Source: Bacteroidales bacterium
GTDB taxonomy: Bacteria > Bacteroidota > Bacteroidia > Bacteroidales > UBA12077
DNA length: 64,000 nt
NCBI GenBank assembly: GCA_028282785.1
Contig: JANQHE010000069.1
Location: 1-64,000 of the forward strand
Direction of reading: 5' to 3'
Of the stretch, positions 8,557 to 16,816 are shown piece by piece. The notes under the pieces were generated by a model. The model saw nothing but the letters and a program-made list of their open reading frames with translations. It searched no databases and was not told where the DNA came from. A program made the translations under genes and the position numbers. Position 1 is the stretch's first letter, and every line of letters begins with the position of its first letter.

Positions 8557-9617
8557 TGAGTTAATAAAAATATTGAATGGTCAACTTCTCTAAAATGATT
8601 GTATACCAATACATTTCTTATTGGTTTTTCAGCAAAGTTTTCTTTTCTGAAACGAGCAACTTCAGGTACATTCTGATGTTTAATTGTATTAGCAGCAAAC
8701 CATAATGCAAACGAACCTACCGTATGATAATCACCTGAGAGGTGTTTAAAGTAAGCATAGTTTGTATTGAAATAATTATCTGCTAAGTGATTGTAAACAT
8801 CATCAGTGTCAGAATTGCCATTTAAACCTAAAACAACTAAATCAATATCTTCCTTTTTAAGGTTGTTATTAGCCAAGAATTCATCCATTTTAGCTTCGAT
8901 TTCTTGATTGCCTTCAGGTTTATATATGGTTTTGATATCTTTAATTTTGGCATAAGTGCTTTCATCTTTTTTACCTGTTAAAGTAAAAAAAGCAACACTT
9001 TCACCAACAATTGTTCCTTGAGTTTTATGATCTAATAACTCTAAACTACTTATAGTTTCATCTTTTACCCACTTCGTTTTTTTAATAATTTGATGGTGTT
9101 CTGCTGTTATTTCGTCAAAACCACCTACCAAAACATTATCCGCATCTTTATTTTCAACTAAAAGCATTCCGTCCAACAAAGCGCTTTCAAAAGAAAATCC
9201 GCGATGTGAGTAAGTATTGTTGTATTTAAAGCATTTTAAAGCAATAGCAACCTGCCCGCTAATCGTATTGTGTGTTGATTGAATAAATGCAGTAGGGGCA
9301 AGTAATTCTTCATTATGGTCTAAAACCTGGTTTAGGAATTTTTCAGTATCTCCAACTAATCCTAGTCCTGTTCCGGTAATTATGGCTCCTGGTTCTTCCA
9401 CACCTGCATCCTGTAAACAAATTTTCGAAGCACTAATCCCCATTTTAATCAACTTACTCATTCGGCGCAGTTGAATAGGATTAATGAATTCCTTATAGTT
9501 TGGTTCAATGCAGGAAAGAAAATCAGACTTGTGATTAACCGGTTCTTCTAAAAACACTTTATTATTTGCAGTATTTTGAGGCGAAATATTACCAATGCCT
9601 TTTATATAAACTTCCAT
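8553..9617 (-). CDS. Beta-ketoacyl synthase-like chain length factor
   Basis: A 354-residue thiolase-fold protein with recognisable KS segments such as APTAFIQSTHNTISG, but without a TACxS active-site motif: the corresponding stretch reads TYSHRGFSFES. It is therefore probably a non-condensing partner, comparable to the chain length factor subunits that pair with an active KS in aryl-polyene synthesis (ApeC-type in the described pathway). Its gene is only 1 bp from the active KS gene upstream (9619-10818), as expected for a heterodimer. Alternatively it could be a divergent KS with a relocated nucleophile. Confidence 0.8.
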   Translation of the reverse strand: MEVYIKGIGNISPQNTANNKVFLEEPVNHKSDFLSCIEPNYKEFINPIQLRRMSKLIKMGISASKICLQDAGVEEPGAIITGTGLGLVGDTEKFLNQVLDHNEELLAPTAFIQSTHNTISGQVAIALKCFKYNNTYSHRGFSFESALLDGMLLVENKDADNVLVGGFDEITAEHHQIIKKTKWVKDETISSLELLDHKTQGTIVGESVAFFTLTGKKDESTYAKIKDIKTIYKPEGNQEIEAKMDEFLANNNLKKEDIDLVVLGLNGNSDTDDVYNHLADNYFNTNYAYFKHLSGDYHTVGSFALWFAANTIKHQNVPEVARFRKENFAEKPIRNVLVYNHFREVDHSIFLLTQ

Positions 9618-9618
9618 A

Positions 9619-10818
9619 CTAATATCTTGAGAAAATTAACGCTGAATTATTACCTCCAAAACCAAATGAATTTGATAAAACATGTTCAACCTTGACGTTT
9701 TCTAAAACTTCCGTAACAGGCTTGAAATTAAGTTCTTTCATTTGCTCTTTAAAATTCAGGTTCGGGAAAATCATATTGTGTTGCAACGTAAGAACTGAAA
9801 TAACTGCTTCAACACCACCGGCGGCACTTGTTGTATGCCCTGTGTAAGATTTTGTAGAGCTTACCTTAGGAATTTTATCTCCAAACAATGTTTCAATTGC
9901 CCTTCCTTCAGATAAATCATTATTATCAGTCCCCGTGCCATGAGCATTGATGTAGTCAATGTCTTCTATTTTTAATCCACTTCTGTGAAGAGCTTCTTTC
10001 ATAGCTGCATAGGCACCTTTACCTTCAGGGGTTGATGCTGTTTGATGGAATGCTTCACAAGAATTTCCGTAGCCAGTTAATTCAGCCAACACTTTTTTAC
10101 CTGATTTTTTAACCATCTCTTCCGATTCCAAAACGAGAAAAGCTGCACCTTCACCAAGATTTAATCCTTTACGGTTATCATCAAAGGGTTTGCAAGGTTC
10201 GCGGTCAAGAATCATTAGCGTGTTAAAACCATTCATGTGGTACTTGGTTAATGATTCAATTCCACCTGCAACAACACGGTCCAATAGACCATTTTTGATC
10301 ATTCTGGCTCCTAATATCATTGAATTAGCAGCTGATGAGCAAGCAGTACTTGTTGTGGACACGAAGTCTTTAACACCAATATAATCAGCAATACGTTCTG
10401 TGCTGTCACCACAATCGTGGGTTTCAATATATTCAATATGATTTGTAGTTTCTAAAAGATCCCTGTAAAAAAGTTCACTTTTATCCATTCCACCAACGGT
10501 AGTTCCGGAGATCAATCCGGTTCTAGACTCTTTAATATTATCAATTTGAGCATTTTTAACAGCTTCGTCGGCTGCAATTATACCAATTAAGGTAGAACGA
10601 GTGTAAGGTTCTCCTTTTGGTAATCCGGCTCTTTCAATTAATTCTTCCTCGGATAATTTTACCTCAGAAACAGGAATAGTGCCTTTATGATTTGTTTGAA
10701 GATATTTGATATCTTCAACCCCGGATTTTTTCTCTTTTAGAGATTGAAGAGTTTCTTCTACATTATTTCCGATCCCTGATATAATTCCTATGCCTGTTAC
10801 AAAAACCCTCTGTGACAT
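9619..10818 (-). CDS. Beta-ketoacyl-ACP synthase II-type (FabF-like), catalytic
   Basis: A 399-residue elongating ketosynthase. The active-site Cys160 lies in STACSSAAN, the first catalytic His in HGTGTD and the second in YTGHTTSAAGG, so the Cys-His-His triad is complete. It should condense a malonyl-ACP unit onto the growing polyene. It sits directly between an ACP gene and the chain-length-factor-like gene, the classic KS-CLF-ACP set. It differs from the other two active KS proteins in this arm (12305-13465 and 21793-23016), so each may handle a different step or chain length. Confidence 0.92.
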   Translation of the reverse strand: MSQRVFVTGIGIISGIGNNVEETLQSLKEKKSGVEDIKYLQTNHKGTIPVSEVKLSEEELIERAGLPKGEPYTRSTLIGIIAADEAVKNAQIDNIKESRTGLISGTTVGGMDKSELFYRDLLETTNHIEYIETHDCGDSTERIADYIGVKDFVSTTSTACSSAANSMILGARMIKNGLLDRVVAGGIESLTKYHMNGFNTLMILDREPCKPFDDNRKGLNLGEGAAFLVLESEEMVKKSGKKVLAELTGYGNSCEAFHQTASTPEGKGAYAAMKEALHRSGLKIEDIDYINAHGTGTDNNDLSEGRAIETLFGDKIPKVSSTKSYTGHTTSAAGGVEAVISVLTLQHNMIFPNLNFKEQMKELNFKPVTEVLENVKVEHVLSNSFGFGGNNSALIFSRY

Positions 10819-10839
10819 CTACAAATCCTTTATCTAATG

Positions 10840-11094
10840 TTATTTCTTTTTTTCTTCGATGTATTCAGCAATTGTCCTGATAGAATAGAAGATCTTCTTT
10901 CCGTCTTTTGGATCCTCGATTTTTAATCCATATTGTTTTTCCAATAATACGATCAATTCCAATGCATCAATTGAATCAAGCCCTAAACCATCACCGAAAA
11001 GTGGTGCATCTGTATCAATATCATCTGGCTCAATATCTTCTAAATTTAATACCTCTATTACTTGTTCTTTAATCTTTAAAATTAACTCTTCCAT
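10840..11094 (-). CDS. Acyl carrier protein
   Basis: 84 residues, acidic and helical, with the phosphopantetheine attachment motif GLDSIDALE; Ser41 is the modification site. It carries the growing acyl chain for the adjacent ketosynthase. It lies 21 bp upstream of the KS gene and 6 bp downstream of the KS-like gene, inside the same operon. Four ACPs are encoded in the cluster, and this one resembles the ACP at 27157-27432 most (both have GLDSIDA). Confidence 0.92.
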   Translation of the reverse strand: MEELILKIKEQVIEVLNLEDIEPDDIDTDAPLFGDGLGLDSIDALELIVLLEKQYGLKIEDPKDGKKIFYSIRTIAEYIEEKKK

Positions 11095-11100
11095 TTCTAT

Positions 11101-11730
11101 TTACTTAATTAATCCATTTATGATTTGGGGGTTAAAACTAATACTATCTTTTTTATTTTCCTTGTTTTTTTCAACTAAAAACATCATTGCGTTGTATTCT
11201 CCATCAATGTAATCTGCCCACCCGGTAATACAGGCATCTATCTTTCCGGAATTTAATAGTTTGCTCACATATCCAGTTACAAATTCCGGGTCGAATTGTT
11301 TAGCTACGAAACAAGTATTTTCACCCTGAAATTTATTACGAATACAAATCTCACCAATCATTACATTGGGCAAGGTATAAACAAATACTGCAGGGCTGGG
11401 AAAGTAATTTGATTTATCCTTAATAGTATCGTTATATTTTGTATCCGTATCGATGGATGAATGTGAATTTTGTAAGATAACACCAACTTTGGTGGGATCC
11501 AATTCTTTGATATGCTCATTTCCTTTCAGTACAATTTCCGAAGCAATGAAAGCTACCTTACAAAGATTATCCATCTTGAAATACTTTGGATACTTTACAT
11601 CGTATTGCTTATAGATGGATTTCATAAAGGTGCCGAATTCGCTTTTCTCCTCATCAGTAAACTCTGATTTTCCATCAACGATAACCTCGTGTGGCTTTAT
11701 AATACAATATTTTGATATGATGTTTTCCAT
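11101..11730 (-). CDS. Truncated beta-ketoacyl synthase-like protein
   Basis: A 209-residue protein resembling only the N-terminal half of a thiolase-fold ketosynthase; the best match is the SPAVFVYTLPNVMIGEI segment. There is no TACxS nucleophile motif and no HGTxT. Short KS-like proteins of this type are known beside the ACP in Bacteroidota flexirubin-type clusters, where their job is unsettled: a structural partner, priming factor or dehydratase scaffold have all been imagined. It lies 6 bp before the ACP gene. The absence of catalytic residues is read from the sequence; the role is unknown. Confidence 0.7.
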   Translation of the reverse strand: MENIISKYCIIKPHEVIVDGKSEFTDEEKSEFGTFMKSIYKQYDVKYPKYFKMDNLCKVAFIASEIVLKGNEHIKELDPTKVGVILQNSHSSIDTDTKYNDTIKDKSNYFPSPAVFVYTLPNVMIGEICIRNKFQGENTCFVAKQFDPEFVTGYVSKLLNSGKIDACITGWADYIDGEYNAMMFLVEKNKENKKDSISFNPQIINGLIK

Positions 11731-11753
11731 AAACGTAATAATTAATAAATTAA

Positions 11754-11844
11754 TGGACTAAAGTCCATTCAGGGGTATTTTCTTTAACCCCAGCCTTAAG
11801 GCTGGGGTTAAGAATTAGCACACTAGTAAGGGCTTTAGCCCTTA
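11754..11844. repeat. REP-like palindrome array flanking the transposase gene
   Basis: Three palindromes follow in 90 bp: atggactaaagtccat, then aaccccagccttaaggctggggtt, then TAAGGGCT-tt-AGCCCTTA at 11827-11844. The last contains the stop codon of the transposase gene at 11835-11837. Such inverted units next to a REP-associated tyrosine transposase are its usual substrates. The gggctttagccc core recurs at 120-131. Confidence 0.75.
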
Positions 11845-12269
11845 AATTTTTCAAAGCTATACTTTTGTATAAATTCTTCATATTCTTCTATCCAGGTTTT
11901 ATTTTTATGGTGTTCTTCCTGATTTTTGATATAGTCCCTAACTTTAGATAATTGTGATTCACTAACTGAAACAGCAAAATATTCATCCGCCCATTCAAAT
12001 TTATCTTTTGATAAACCGTTTTTATTTATCCAAAATGAAGATTCTCCCTTAATTAATTGAATAGTTTTAGAAAGGGTTTCATCCGCTTTGAGCGAAATTA
12101 TACAATGAATATGCTCTTTGTTTCCATTTATAAAATCTATGTAAATGCCTTTTGCTTTAGCATTATCTTTAATATGGTTTATAATATCCCACTTATTTTC
12201 TTTTGTTAGAAAAGGGATTCGCTTTTTAGTTCCCCAAACACAATGTACCCAAATTCTAATGTAAGACAT
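11835..12269 (-). CDS. REP-associated tyrosine transposase (Y1, IS200/IS605-like)
   Basis: 144 residues of the Y1 HUH nuclease family. HIH in NGNKEHIHCIISL supplies the metal-binding pair, and the tyrosine of VRDYIKNQEEHH near the C terminus is the expected nucleophile. Length and motifs fit an intact enzyme. RAYT enzymes nick and join single-stranded REP palindromes and are usually domesticated rather than freely mobile. It splits the polyene operon between two KS-type genes in the same orientation, and its 3' end is flanked by palindromes. It is the only passenger in this arm without a visible lesion. Confidence 0.88.
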   Translation of the reverse strand: MSYIRIWVHCVWGTKKRIPFLTKENKWDIINHIKDNAKAKGIYIDFINGNKEHIHCIISLKADETLSKTIQLIKGESSFWINKNGLSKDKFEWADEYFAVSVSESQLSKVRDYIKNQEEHHKNKTWIEEYEEFIQKYSFEKFKG

Positions 12270-12304
12270 AATATTGTAATAATTTTCTGTTTTTCAATTT
12301 CCAA

Positions 12305-13465
12305 TTAATCAGCATTTAATTCAGAAAAATAAACGGCAGCATTGCTACCTCCAAAACCTGATGCTGTTTTTAAGAAATTCTTTATTTCGGTTTCTTTAAA
12401 TTCATTAATTACATTGATCGGTTCACTTACACCATGTTTAGAGAAACCATATGTTTTTATTAAACAATTTTCTTTTATGGAGTGAATTCCCGCAATACTT
12501 TCAATGATTCCGGCAGCTCCTAATGTGTGCCCCCAATAACCTTTTAGGCTGTTTACCGGAACATGCTTAAGGTCTGCCCATGCAATCGCTTTTGATTCCA
12601 TCTCATCGTTGTATGGAGTTGCTGTTCCGTGCCCTGATATGTAATCAATCTCAGTGTTGGTTTTATTAGCCTGGTTTAATGCATTTCTGATTGCATAATA
12701 CAATCCGTCACCAGTACGTGATGGGCCCGAAATATGGTTCGCGTCGTTCGTATTGGCTCCACCTCTGAAAATTACAGGGTTTTCTTCCTTAACTAAATTT
12801 TTGTCAGTTGTTAATATGATGGTTCCTGCACCTTCTCCTAACGTAATTCCTGTCCTGTTTGCATCAAAAGGCTTACAAGGTTCATCACTAACTGCTTTGA
12901 AAGATTGAAAGCCGGAAGGTGTAAATTCGGAAATAACATCTCCACCACAAACTATAGCATTTTTATAATTTTTATCAGATAAATATTGTGCTGCTGTGAT
13001 GATAGCTGTAGCTCCTGAAATACATGCGTTTGAAACAAAAATAGCTTCGTTTTTAGCTTTAAAGAAATTACAAATGGTTTCAGAGATTGCCCATAAGTTA
13101 ATTCTTTCTTCTTCAAATGGATGGTTTTCATCCTCGATTAAATCGATATTTCCTTTTACCGATGAAAAGACAAACAAAGTGTCTTTGTTAGAAGGATTCA
13201 CGCCTGTTTGATTTAAACAATCGGTAATAGATAAGATCATTAATTTTTCAAGGCGTGTATAATTTACAGGATTTCCAATTTTCGAAAACTCTGAATTTAA
13301 CTTCCCCGAATCGACCAAGGAACATTGCATTGGAACCTGGGTAATTTTAGGGTCTGTGGTTTGTTTAATACCAGATTTATTCTGCTTCAGATTTTCGAAG
13401 TTTTCTTTACTTGTAAAACCCAGAGATGAAATGATATTATCTGCTATTGTATAAATTTTATTCAT
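12305..13465 (-). CDS. Beta-ketoacyl-ACP synthase, catalytic (second of three)
   Basis: A 386-residue ketosynthase with a complete triad: Cys148 in SNACISGAT, His in SGHGTATPYND and His in YWGHTLGAAG. It lacks the usual FabF N-terminal VVITG motif and starts more divergently (MNKIYTIADNIISSLG). This fits the ApeR-like or DarB-unrelated KS proteins that follow the main KS-CLF pair in polyene clusters, perhaps acting in initiation or in a late condensation. The step is inferred. It was presumably directly upstream of the truncated KS-like gene before the transposase entered. Confidence 0.88.
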   Translation of the reverse strand: MNKIYTIADNIISSLGFTSKENFENLKQNKSGIKQTTDPKITQVPMQCSLVDSGKLNSEFSKIGNPVNYTRLEKLMILSITDCLNQTGVNPSNKDTLFVFSSVKGNIDLIEDENHPFEEERINLWAISETICNFFKAKNEAIFVSNACISGATAIITAAQYLSDKNYKNAIVCGGDVISEFTPSGFQSFKAVSDEPCKPFDANRTGITLGEGAGTIILTTDKNLVKEENPVIFRGGANTNDANHISGPSRTGDGLYYAIRNALNQANKTNTEIDYISGHGTATPYNDEMESKAIAWADLKHVPVNSLKGYWGHTLGAAGIIESIAGIHSIKENCLIKTYGFSKHGVSEPINVINEFKETEIKNFLKTASGFGGSNAAVYFSELNAD

Positions 13466-13531
13466 TATTATTAATCTTACTTAAATCATATTCAATTTTT
13501 ATTTGAATATCGAATATCGAACACAGATTAA

Positions 13532-13551
13532 CCCGCCTGCCGGCAGGCGGG
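13532..13551. repeat. Perfect 20-bp GC-only palindrome
   Basis: CCCGCCTGCCGGCAGGCGGG is a perfect palindrome of G and C in an AT-rich intergenic stretch, just past the ancestral stop of the four-helix-bundle pseudogene. The same core (cctgccggcagg) occurs at 7739-7752 and, degenerate, near 6848, 31990 and 56000. Confidence 0.7.
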
Positions 13552-13554
13552 GAT

Positions 13555-13938
13555 TTAAGATTTATTGGAATTTAAATTGTTTTTTGCTGTTTCGATACTT
13601 TTTATAAATATTGAAATAAGCTCATTATTTTCTTCTTTAGCTTTTTTAATTTTTTCTTCTGTTTTAAACAATTTACATCAATGAATTATTTTCAAACACA
13701 CAAATGTTTCTCTTAATTCTTTAAGAATAACCTTCATCTTATGAATGAAATCCTTTCTTGATTCTGCACTTTGCGCTTCACCATAATCAAGAGCGGGCGA
13801 AGTACCTGAACGAACAAATTGTCCGGAAAGATGATTTGCTGCTTTTGTATTTGGCATTTCATTAACTATATCAATTATCAATACTGAAAAATTAATCCGT
13901 CTTTCTTCTAAATCATATTTTGTTAATGTCTTTGCCAT
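13555..13938 (-). pseudogene. Four helix bundle protein (S23/IVP-like), nonsense mutation
   Basis: The first 86 codons match the four helix bundle family, encoded in rRNA intervening sequences and scattered elsewhere: NHLSGQFVRSGTSPALDYGEA, then a helix rich in charged residues. An in-frame TGA at 13678-13680 interrupts it after VCLKIIH. The same frame continues for 41 more codons with typical family sequence (CKLFKTEEKIKKAKEEN, then ISIFIKSIETAK) and stops at 13555. One nonsense mutation therefore split an otherwise complete gene of 127 codons. The function of the family is unknown, and it is not part of the pathway. Confidence 0.82.
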
Positions 13939-13970
13939 TTCTTAATTCTATATTCGTTAATCGATATTCA

Positions 13971-14417
13971 TCATTCAAGGAGTCCCATTTTCTTTTTCCA
14001 TTCCAGGAAAAATTCCGGGCAAATTAGAACTAACTCTCTATCCAGGTTTAAAAACACCTGAATGCTCTCTCCTGTTGCAGCAACCTTATTATTTTTTTTG
14101 TTGTATATGGTATATTCAAAATGAATTTTTGCAGCATCATGATCTATATACCTTGTTTCAATGATGGCTGTATCACCATATTCGAGAGGTGTTTTGTATT
14201 CGAAATCAAGCTTTACCAAAGGAGTAAGGTGCTTGTTTGCATAAACATCCAAATAACTTAACCCTAAAGCTTTTCCAAAAGCTTCACGGCCATCTTCAAA
14301 ATACTTGGCGTAGTTGCCATGCCATACGATTCCCATTGAATCTACTTCACTAAACCTTACTACGATTTCAGTTCTATGTTTAAGTGGTTTCTTTTCCAAT
14401 TTTTCTTTTTTTAACAA
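13971..14417 (-). CDS. Acyl-CoA/acyl-ACP thioesterase (4HBT hot-dog family)
   Basis: A 148-residue single hot-dog domain of the 4-hydroxybenzoyl-CoA thioesterase type, with RFSEVDSMGIVWHGNYAKYF near residues 21-40; Asp26 is the likely catalytic acid. It could release the finished polyene chain, edit wrong intermediates or hydrolyse the starter thioester. A thioesterase is a regular member of aryl-polyene clusters. It lies between the ABC permease gene and the decayed four-helix-bundle gene. Confidence 0.85.
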   Translation of the reverse strand: MLKKEKLEKKPLKHRTEIVVRFSEVDSMGIVWHGNYAKYFEDGREAFGKALGLSYLDVYANKHLTPLVKLDFEYKTPLEYGDTAIIETRYIDHDAAKIHFEYTIYNKKNNKVAATGESIQVFLNLDRELVLICPEFFLEWKKKMGLLE

Positions 14418-14562
14418 AACGCTAAATTAAACTCTATGAATTAAAAATTAGCATATTATGTTTCTATTTATTAACAAAATTTCAAATTTCAGATTTCAGA
14501 TTTCAGATTTCATGTTCGATGATCCTAATTTGAAATATTGAACTTAAAATCTTAAATCAATC

Positions 14563-15846
14563 TTATTTGGTTTTTGTATAATTGTTGTATACAACTGCAA
14601 TTAATAACATGATTACAAAAAACAACAACAGTTTCACAGTTTCTGCAATTACTACAGAAATATCTCCACCACGTAGGAATATATCATAAAAGCCATTTAA
14701 TCCCCAATGAAGAGGAGAGAATTGGCTGATAATTCTTATTGTATGAGGCATTACATATACAGGAACCCATATTCCGCCTAATGCGGCAAAAATAATGATT
14801 GAAACTGCACCAAAAGTTGCCGCTTGTTCGTGTGTGGTTGCTATAGTACCAATTGCTACTCCATATCCTGTAGCTGCAAGTCCTGATGCTATTGCCATTA
14901 CACCTAATGCAATTTTATGCGGGCCAATTTCTAACTGTGGCAGTCCCATTAATGGCATAATGTATACACCAACTAAAAGCATTAGAATGAATTGTAAAAA
15001 TGCTACACCAAGAAATACAAATATTTTACTGAACATTACTGTTACAAAAGACCCTGGCATTGTTTTTAAGCGGAAAGCACTTCCGTCATCACGTTCTTTG
15101 ATGATGTTACCAGCTAATGGCAGAACAATAAAAAACATTGCAAACATAGTCCAGGCAGGAACATTATGTTGAACCGAATTTGGCAGCACCTCATCCTTTG
15201 TTGTTGAAGCATAAACTTCCTGGTACTTTATGGTTTCAAAACTTTCAAATTTTATGGGCTTTTGATCCGGCATCATTTGCGCCATTGCTTCTGAGAAATT
15301 TTTGAAGAACATTTCGATTTCAAGCTGTGAGGTAAATTCTTTTAGAGAGCTCATCACCATGTTTTTGAATGATTGGCTCGTAGCTGGATCTATATATATG
15401 GTTACATCAATGGTACTTTTCTTAGTTCTTTTCTTAACACCAGGAATGTTAAATGACTTGAAGGATTTATTTATTAAAGCATTTACATTGCCTCGTATTG
15501 CATCGGTTGCTCTTTCGGGAATAATAATTCCAATTTTATAGTCACCTTTAGCGACAAGCTCTTTGGCCAGTGAGTCGGTGATCTTCTCACCATCGATTTC
15601 TTCCACAATCTGAAAATATTCTGATGCGTATAATCCTTGGCTAATAGCCTCACCCAAGCTATCTTTATCATTATTTACAAGGATCATGGAGATGTTAACC
15701 TCTTTTACGGTCCTAAAGGTAGCATCTTGAATTAAAGTCATAATTAAAATCAGAACCAGGGGCATGATAAATAAAATTGCCAGGCCTGCACGGTCTCTGA
15801 TTAAAACTAATAACTCTTTATATATGGATGATAATAATCGTAGCAT
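14563..15846 (-). CDS. ABC-2 type transporter permease
   Basis: A 427-residue membrane protein of the ABC-2 exporter type. It has one N-terminal helix (GLAILFIMPLVLILIMTL), a large extracytoplasmic domain of about 200 residues, and then five or six helices from about residue 230 to the end, including the GSFVTVMFSKIFVF coupling region. With the ATPase at 16058-16816 it should form an exporter for a lipid-linked product. The genes are 211 bp apart, separated by a repeat, but face the same way. The substrate is unknown, and this exporter would act beside the MMPL protein. Confidence 0.88.
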   Translation of the reverse strand: MLRLLSSIYKELLVLIRDRAGLAILFIMPLVLILIMTLIQDATFRTVKEVNISMILVNNDKDSLGEAISQGLYASEYFQIVEEIDGEKITDSLAKELVAKGDYKIGIIIPERATDAIRGNVNALINKSFKSFNIPGVKKRTKKSTIDVTIYIDPATSQSFKNMVMSSLKEFTSQLEIEMFFKNFSEAMAQMMPDQKPIKFESFETIKYQEVYASTTKDEVLPNSVQHNVPAWTMFAMFFIVLPLAGNIIKERDDGSAFRLKTMPGSFVTVMFSKIFVFLGVAFLQFILMLLVGVYIMPLMGLPQLEIGPHKIALGVMAIASGLAATGYGVAIGTIATTHEQAATFGAVSIIIFAALGGIWVPVYVMPHTIRIISQFSPLHWGLNGFYDIFLRGGDISVVIAETVKLLLFFVIMLLIAVVYNNYTKTK

Positions 15847-15921
15847 TTTTCTTCTTGGTTTATATTATTTCAAATGGATGTTGCATTTTTATGAAATTAG
15901 TCTTAAATAAACACCGGATAA

Positions 15922-15998
15922 CTGGAATGATGGAATATTGGAAGTATATTTTCAATTTCAATCAAGCTATTATTTTTCCATTAATCCAATAATCCATT
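15922..15998. repeat. Inverted repeat between ABC exporter genes
   Basis: The arms tggaatgatggaatattgga and tccattaatccaataatcca are imperfectly complementary across about 30 bp. They fill the otherwise empty 211-bp gap between the ATPase and permease genes. This is probably another dispersed palindrome; a regulatory role between the two genes cannot be excluded. Confidence 0.45.
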
Positions 15999-16057
15999 TA
16001 TCTAATTTGATTTCACTTTATTTCTTTAACTATGTTTTTTTATTTCCATTTTGCACA

Positions 16058-16816
16058 TTATTCATCGCGTAAAGCTCTTCCTGTTATATGTAAGAAAATG
16101 TTTTCCAGGTCAGTATATTCTGGTTTGCTTTCGATTAGTTTTTTAGGTTTACCTTCCGTAAGGATATTTCCTTTATCTATGATAGCAACTTTTGAACAGA
16201 AGTTTTCTGCTTCTTCCATATAGTGAGAAGTATAAATAATGGTTGTTCCTTCTTTATTTATAGTTCTGAGATGATCCAGGATCACATTACGTGATTGTAC
16301 ATCAACACCAACTGTCGGCTCATCCAAATAAATAATTTTAGGTTTATGAAGAATACCTGCAATGAGGTTAATTCTTCTTTTCATTCCACCTGAAAAGGTT
16401 TTAATTCTTCTGTTAGCATTCTTCTCTAATCCAAACAGTTCAAGGCATTCACGGATTCTATTTTTTAATTCCTTGCCTTTTAAACCATACATATGGCCGA
16501 AAAACGTAAGGTTTTCTTTAGCTGTTAATGATGGGTAAAGTGCAATTTCCTGAGGAACAACACCAATAATGCCTTTTATTTTTTCCCGTGAATGCTGGTA
16601 TTCCATACGGTCGATAAATACATTACCCGATGTTGGGCCAAATAAACCACAAAGGATTGAGATGGTGGTTGTTTTCCCGGCACCATTTGGGCCTAGCAAA
16701 CCGTAAATCTCACCTTTATCAATGTTTAGGTTTATATTATCAATGGCCGGAACATTAGAACCTTTGTAATACTTAGTTAGATACTTTAATTCGATGATAT
16801 GATTATTTTCCTGCAT
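16058..16816 (-). CDS. ABC transporter ATP-binding protein
   Basis: A 252-residue ATPase with Walker A GPNGAGKT at 42-49, Q-loop VVPQE near 87, signature FSGGMKR at 141-147, Walker B IIYLDEP at 161-167 and an H-loop in YTSHYMEE. It is the partner of the ABC-2 permease just downstream. Its start overlaps the end of the BtrH-like gene by 14 bp, which ties the exporter to that enzyme. Confidence 0.93.
   Translation of the reverse strand: MQENNHIIELKYLTKYYKGSNVPAIDNINLNIDKGEIYGLLGPNGAGKTTTISILCGLFGPTSGNVFIDRMEYQHSREKIKGIIGVVPQEIALYPSLTAKENLTFFGHMYGLKGKELKNRIRECLELFGLEKNANRRIKTFSGGMKRRINLIAGILHKPKIIYLDEPTVGVDVQSRNVILDHLRTINKEGTTIIYTSHYMEEAENFCSKVAIIDKGNILTEGKPKKLIESKPEYTDLENIFLHITGRALRDE

Noticed and set aside
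13678..13680. Recoded TGA (for example selenocysteine) in the four-helix-bundle gene
   Set aside because: There is no sign of recoding elements, the family has no such residue, and a sibling copy is also decayed, so a plain nonsense mutation is simpler.
14466..14515. Tandem atttcag repeats upstream of the thioesterase-permease junction
   Set aside because: It is a short run of simple sequence in a 145-bp gap, without a convincing function.
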